This document shows, in pieces, positions 62,835 to 64,000 of a DNA stretch of 64,000 nt (within the stretch, counting starts at the first letter, position 1; every line of letters starts with the position of its first letter). The translations under genes were made by a program, and so were the position numbers. The stretch is from assembly GCA_949156565.1 (NCBI GenBank), contig CASCZI010000005.1:1-64000 (forward strand), given 5' to 3'. The notes under the pieces were generated by a model. It was not told the DNA's origin, did no database searches, and saw only the letters and a program-made list of their open reading frames with translations. The DNA is from an uncultured Alphaproteobacteria bacterium (GTDB taxonomy: Bacteria; Pseudomonadota; Alphaproteobacteria; Rs-D84).

Positions 62835-63030
62835 AACATAATAAGTATACAGCAATACGCCCGGTGTCGCACAGATAAAGTATCTGTCTTGGCGGCACTG
62901 CGTAGTCGCCATATGCCCAACATAATAAGTATATAGCAATACGCCCCGTGTCGCACAGATAAAGTATCTGTCTTGGCGGCACTGCGTAGTCGCCATATGC
63001 CCAACATAATAAGTATACAGCAATCCGCCG
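62823..63030. repeat. 84-bp tandem repeat containing the tRNA-Leu 5' end and promoter region
   Basis: CGCCATATGCCCAACATAAT begins at 62823, 62907 and 62991, giving two full units and a partial third. Each unit holds the first 12 bases of tRNA-Leu(TAG), its upstream AT-rich promoter-like stretch and a 7-bp palindrome ACAGATA/TATCTGT. Confidence 0.9.
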
Positions 63031-63050
63031 TATATCCCAAATACCATGCA

Positions 63051-63173
63051 TTAATAAACGGGGTAATTGCGGGGAAAATGATCCCCCGGGCGATCCAATT
63101 CGGATTTAACCCCACACGCGGCCAAGGCCAACGATAGCACCATTAAAACACCTATTAATGCACGTTGTATCAT
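63051..63173 (-). CDS. Small lipoprotein, LptM-like
   Basis: 40 residues. Signal peptide MIQRALIGVLMVLSLALAAC with lipobox LAAC (Cys20), followed by a 20-residue mature part GVKSELDRPGDHFPRNYPVY. The size and the Cys-Gly-xx-Gly/Ser-x-Leu start followed by prolines resemble LptM (YifL), a tiny lipoprotein that assists LptD disulfide maturation in LPS export. In many proteobacteria it lies beside lysA or argH; that context is not visible here. Confidence 0.7.
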   Translation of the reverse strand: MIQRALIGVLMVLSLALAACGVKSELDRPGDHFPRNYPVY

Positions 63174-63321
63174 GGGACACATTATAAATGGGGTGGGCCA
63201 CGATGTCAAGTGCGTGACGTCGGGAATGCATATTCGTGGATTGGGGCGGAAATCAAACCTGTACCATTGATGAGATTGAATGATTTATTGTTAAATTATG
63301 TCAATTTAATGGAGGTTAAAT

Positions 63322-64000
63322 ATGTATTACAGCAACGGTAATTACGAAGCATTTGCCAATCCGCAAAAGCCGGTGGGGGCGGATAAAAAGTCGGCCTATG
63401 TCGTGGGATCGGGGTTGGCCGGTTTGGCGGCGGCGGTATTTATGATTCGTGATGGCGGGATGAAAGGGTCCAAAATTCATGTGTTCGAAGAATTAAATCT
63501 GGCGGGGGGCAGTATGGATGGGATCTATAATCCCGAACGGGGATTTATCATCCGTGGTGGTCGCGAGATGGAGGCCCATTTTGAAACCCTGTGGGATTTG
63601 TTCCGGTCGATTCCATCACTGGAAAATGCGGATATATCGGTCTTGGACGAGTTTTATTGGCTGAACAAGGCGGATCCGTCGTATTCACATTGTCGTGTTA
63701 TTGAACGGCGCGGAAAACGTTTACCGACGGATGGCAAATTAACATTGACGCCGCGGGCCATCAAAGAATTAATTAATCTGGCATTGATGCAAGAATCGGA
63801 ATTACAAGATGTCACCATTGATCAAGTATTTGGCCAGGAATTCTTTGAATCTAATTTCTGGTTATATTGGGCGACAATGTTTGCATTTGAACCGTGGTCA
63901 TCGGCGATGGAAATGCGGCGATATATATTACGATTTATTCATCATGTGGGAACATTGGCCGATATGTCGGCATTAAAATTCACCAAATATAATCAATATG
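63322..64000 (+). CDS. ohyA: Oleate hydratase (5' part, cut by the window end)
   Basis: 226 residues seen of about 560-590. ATG 63322 after GGAGG. The N-terminal FAD-binding region [20 protein letters not shown], the [11 protein letters not shown] segment with the catalytic-loop glutamate, and [20 protein letters not shown] are hallmarks of the MCRA/oleate hydratase family, which adds water to the cis-9 double bond of unsaturated fatty acids to make 10-hydroxystearate. Such enzymes are common in gut bacteria and detoxify host or dietary fatty acids. The stretch 63174-63321 shows only AT-rich promoter-like sequence. Confidence 0.95.
   Translation, partial: MYYSNGNYEAFANPQKPVGADKKSAYVVGSGLAGLAAAVFMIRDGGMKGSKIHVFEELNLAGGSMDGIYNPERGFIIRGGREMEAHFETLWDLFRSIPSLENADISVLDEFYWLNKADPSYSHCRVIERRGKRLPTDGKLTLTPRAIKELINLALMQESELQDVTIDQVFGQEFFESNFWLYWATMFAFEPWSSAMEMRRYILRFIHHVGTLADMSALKFTKYNQY

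Noticed and set aside
62709-63115. Overlapping minus-strand ORFs with 28-residue repeats
   Set aside because: They arise because the 84-bp tandem repeat is divisible by three and contains no stop; they run across tRNA-Leu(TAG).

Overview
The window reads as a chromosomal segment of an alphaproteobacterium, probably an uncultured, host-associated (gut-type) lineage with a reduced genome. The basis is the alphaproteobacterial-type ParC/ParE, IHF-alpha, HemW, CvpA, bL28/bL33/bS21 and ornithine-lipid genes, short intergenic gaps, many small secreted cysteine-rich proteins, large outer-membrane proteins and an oleate hydratase. The taxonomic placement is an inference from gene content. There is no rRNA, CRISPR array, intact prophage or recognisable transposase. 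Seven tRNA genes are present: Leu(GAG), Arg(CCT), Leu(CAA), Ala(TGC), Thr(TGT), Glu(TTC), Leu(TAG).

Layout. 1-15 kb: a cysteine-rich secreted protein, a 1734-residue autotransporter, enolase with a small membrane protein, a 1055-residue secreted protein, then a run of envelope genes (barrel protein, periplasmic protein, second barrel) and the periplasmic protease CtpA. 16-30 kb: leucine-rich-repeat pair, parE, dnaJ, a second cysteine-rich protein, fabH-ihfA, rpmB, a ClpB without its N-domain, grpE, tpiA, ppiD-like. 30-47 kb: repeat protein plus ABC exporter, rpsU, parC, M13 peptidase, hemW, a barrel paralogue, mltB, olsB-olsA-proS. 47-57 kb: cysteine-rich protein with a structured leader, ldh, cvpA and thioredoxin-fold protein, sodB, spermidine-synthase-like membrane protein, an AT-rich kinase/metallopeptidase cassette, U32 peptidase. 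57-64 kb: HTH protein, META-domain lipoprotein, cutA and acetyltransferase next to tRNA-Glu, two cysteine-rich proteins with structured leaders, rpmG, a small LptM-like lipoprotein and the 5' part of an oleate hydratase gene.

The most unusual signal is RNA. Three loci (one on the minus strand at 48 kb, two on the plus strand at 60 and 61.4 kb) carry the same approximately 205-240 nt leader: a promoter whose start site falls at the first hairpin, a covarying hairpin P1, a GTCGAA-loop hairpin P2, and a 10-bp long-range stem whose 3' arm overlaps the 5' arm of an intrinsic terminator. Each precedes a small secreted protein, cysteine-rich in at least two of the three. This is riboswitch-like architecture and I do not recognise the class. 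A second, unrelated leader with mutually exclusive hairpins lies at the 5' end of two further cysteine-rich genes (70 and 21919). Thus five secreted-protein genes in the window have elaborate 5' RNA control, suggesting a coordinately switched surface repertoire.

Other signals: a five-copy dispersed non-coding element, mostly between convergent genes; tandem duplications next to two tRNA-Leu genes; a tRNA-Glu 3'-end duplication beside an AT-rich islet; and a canonical A_AAA_AAG slippery site joining two ORFs of a putative metallopeptidase.
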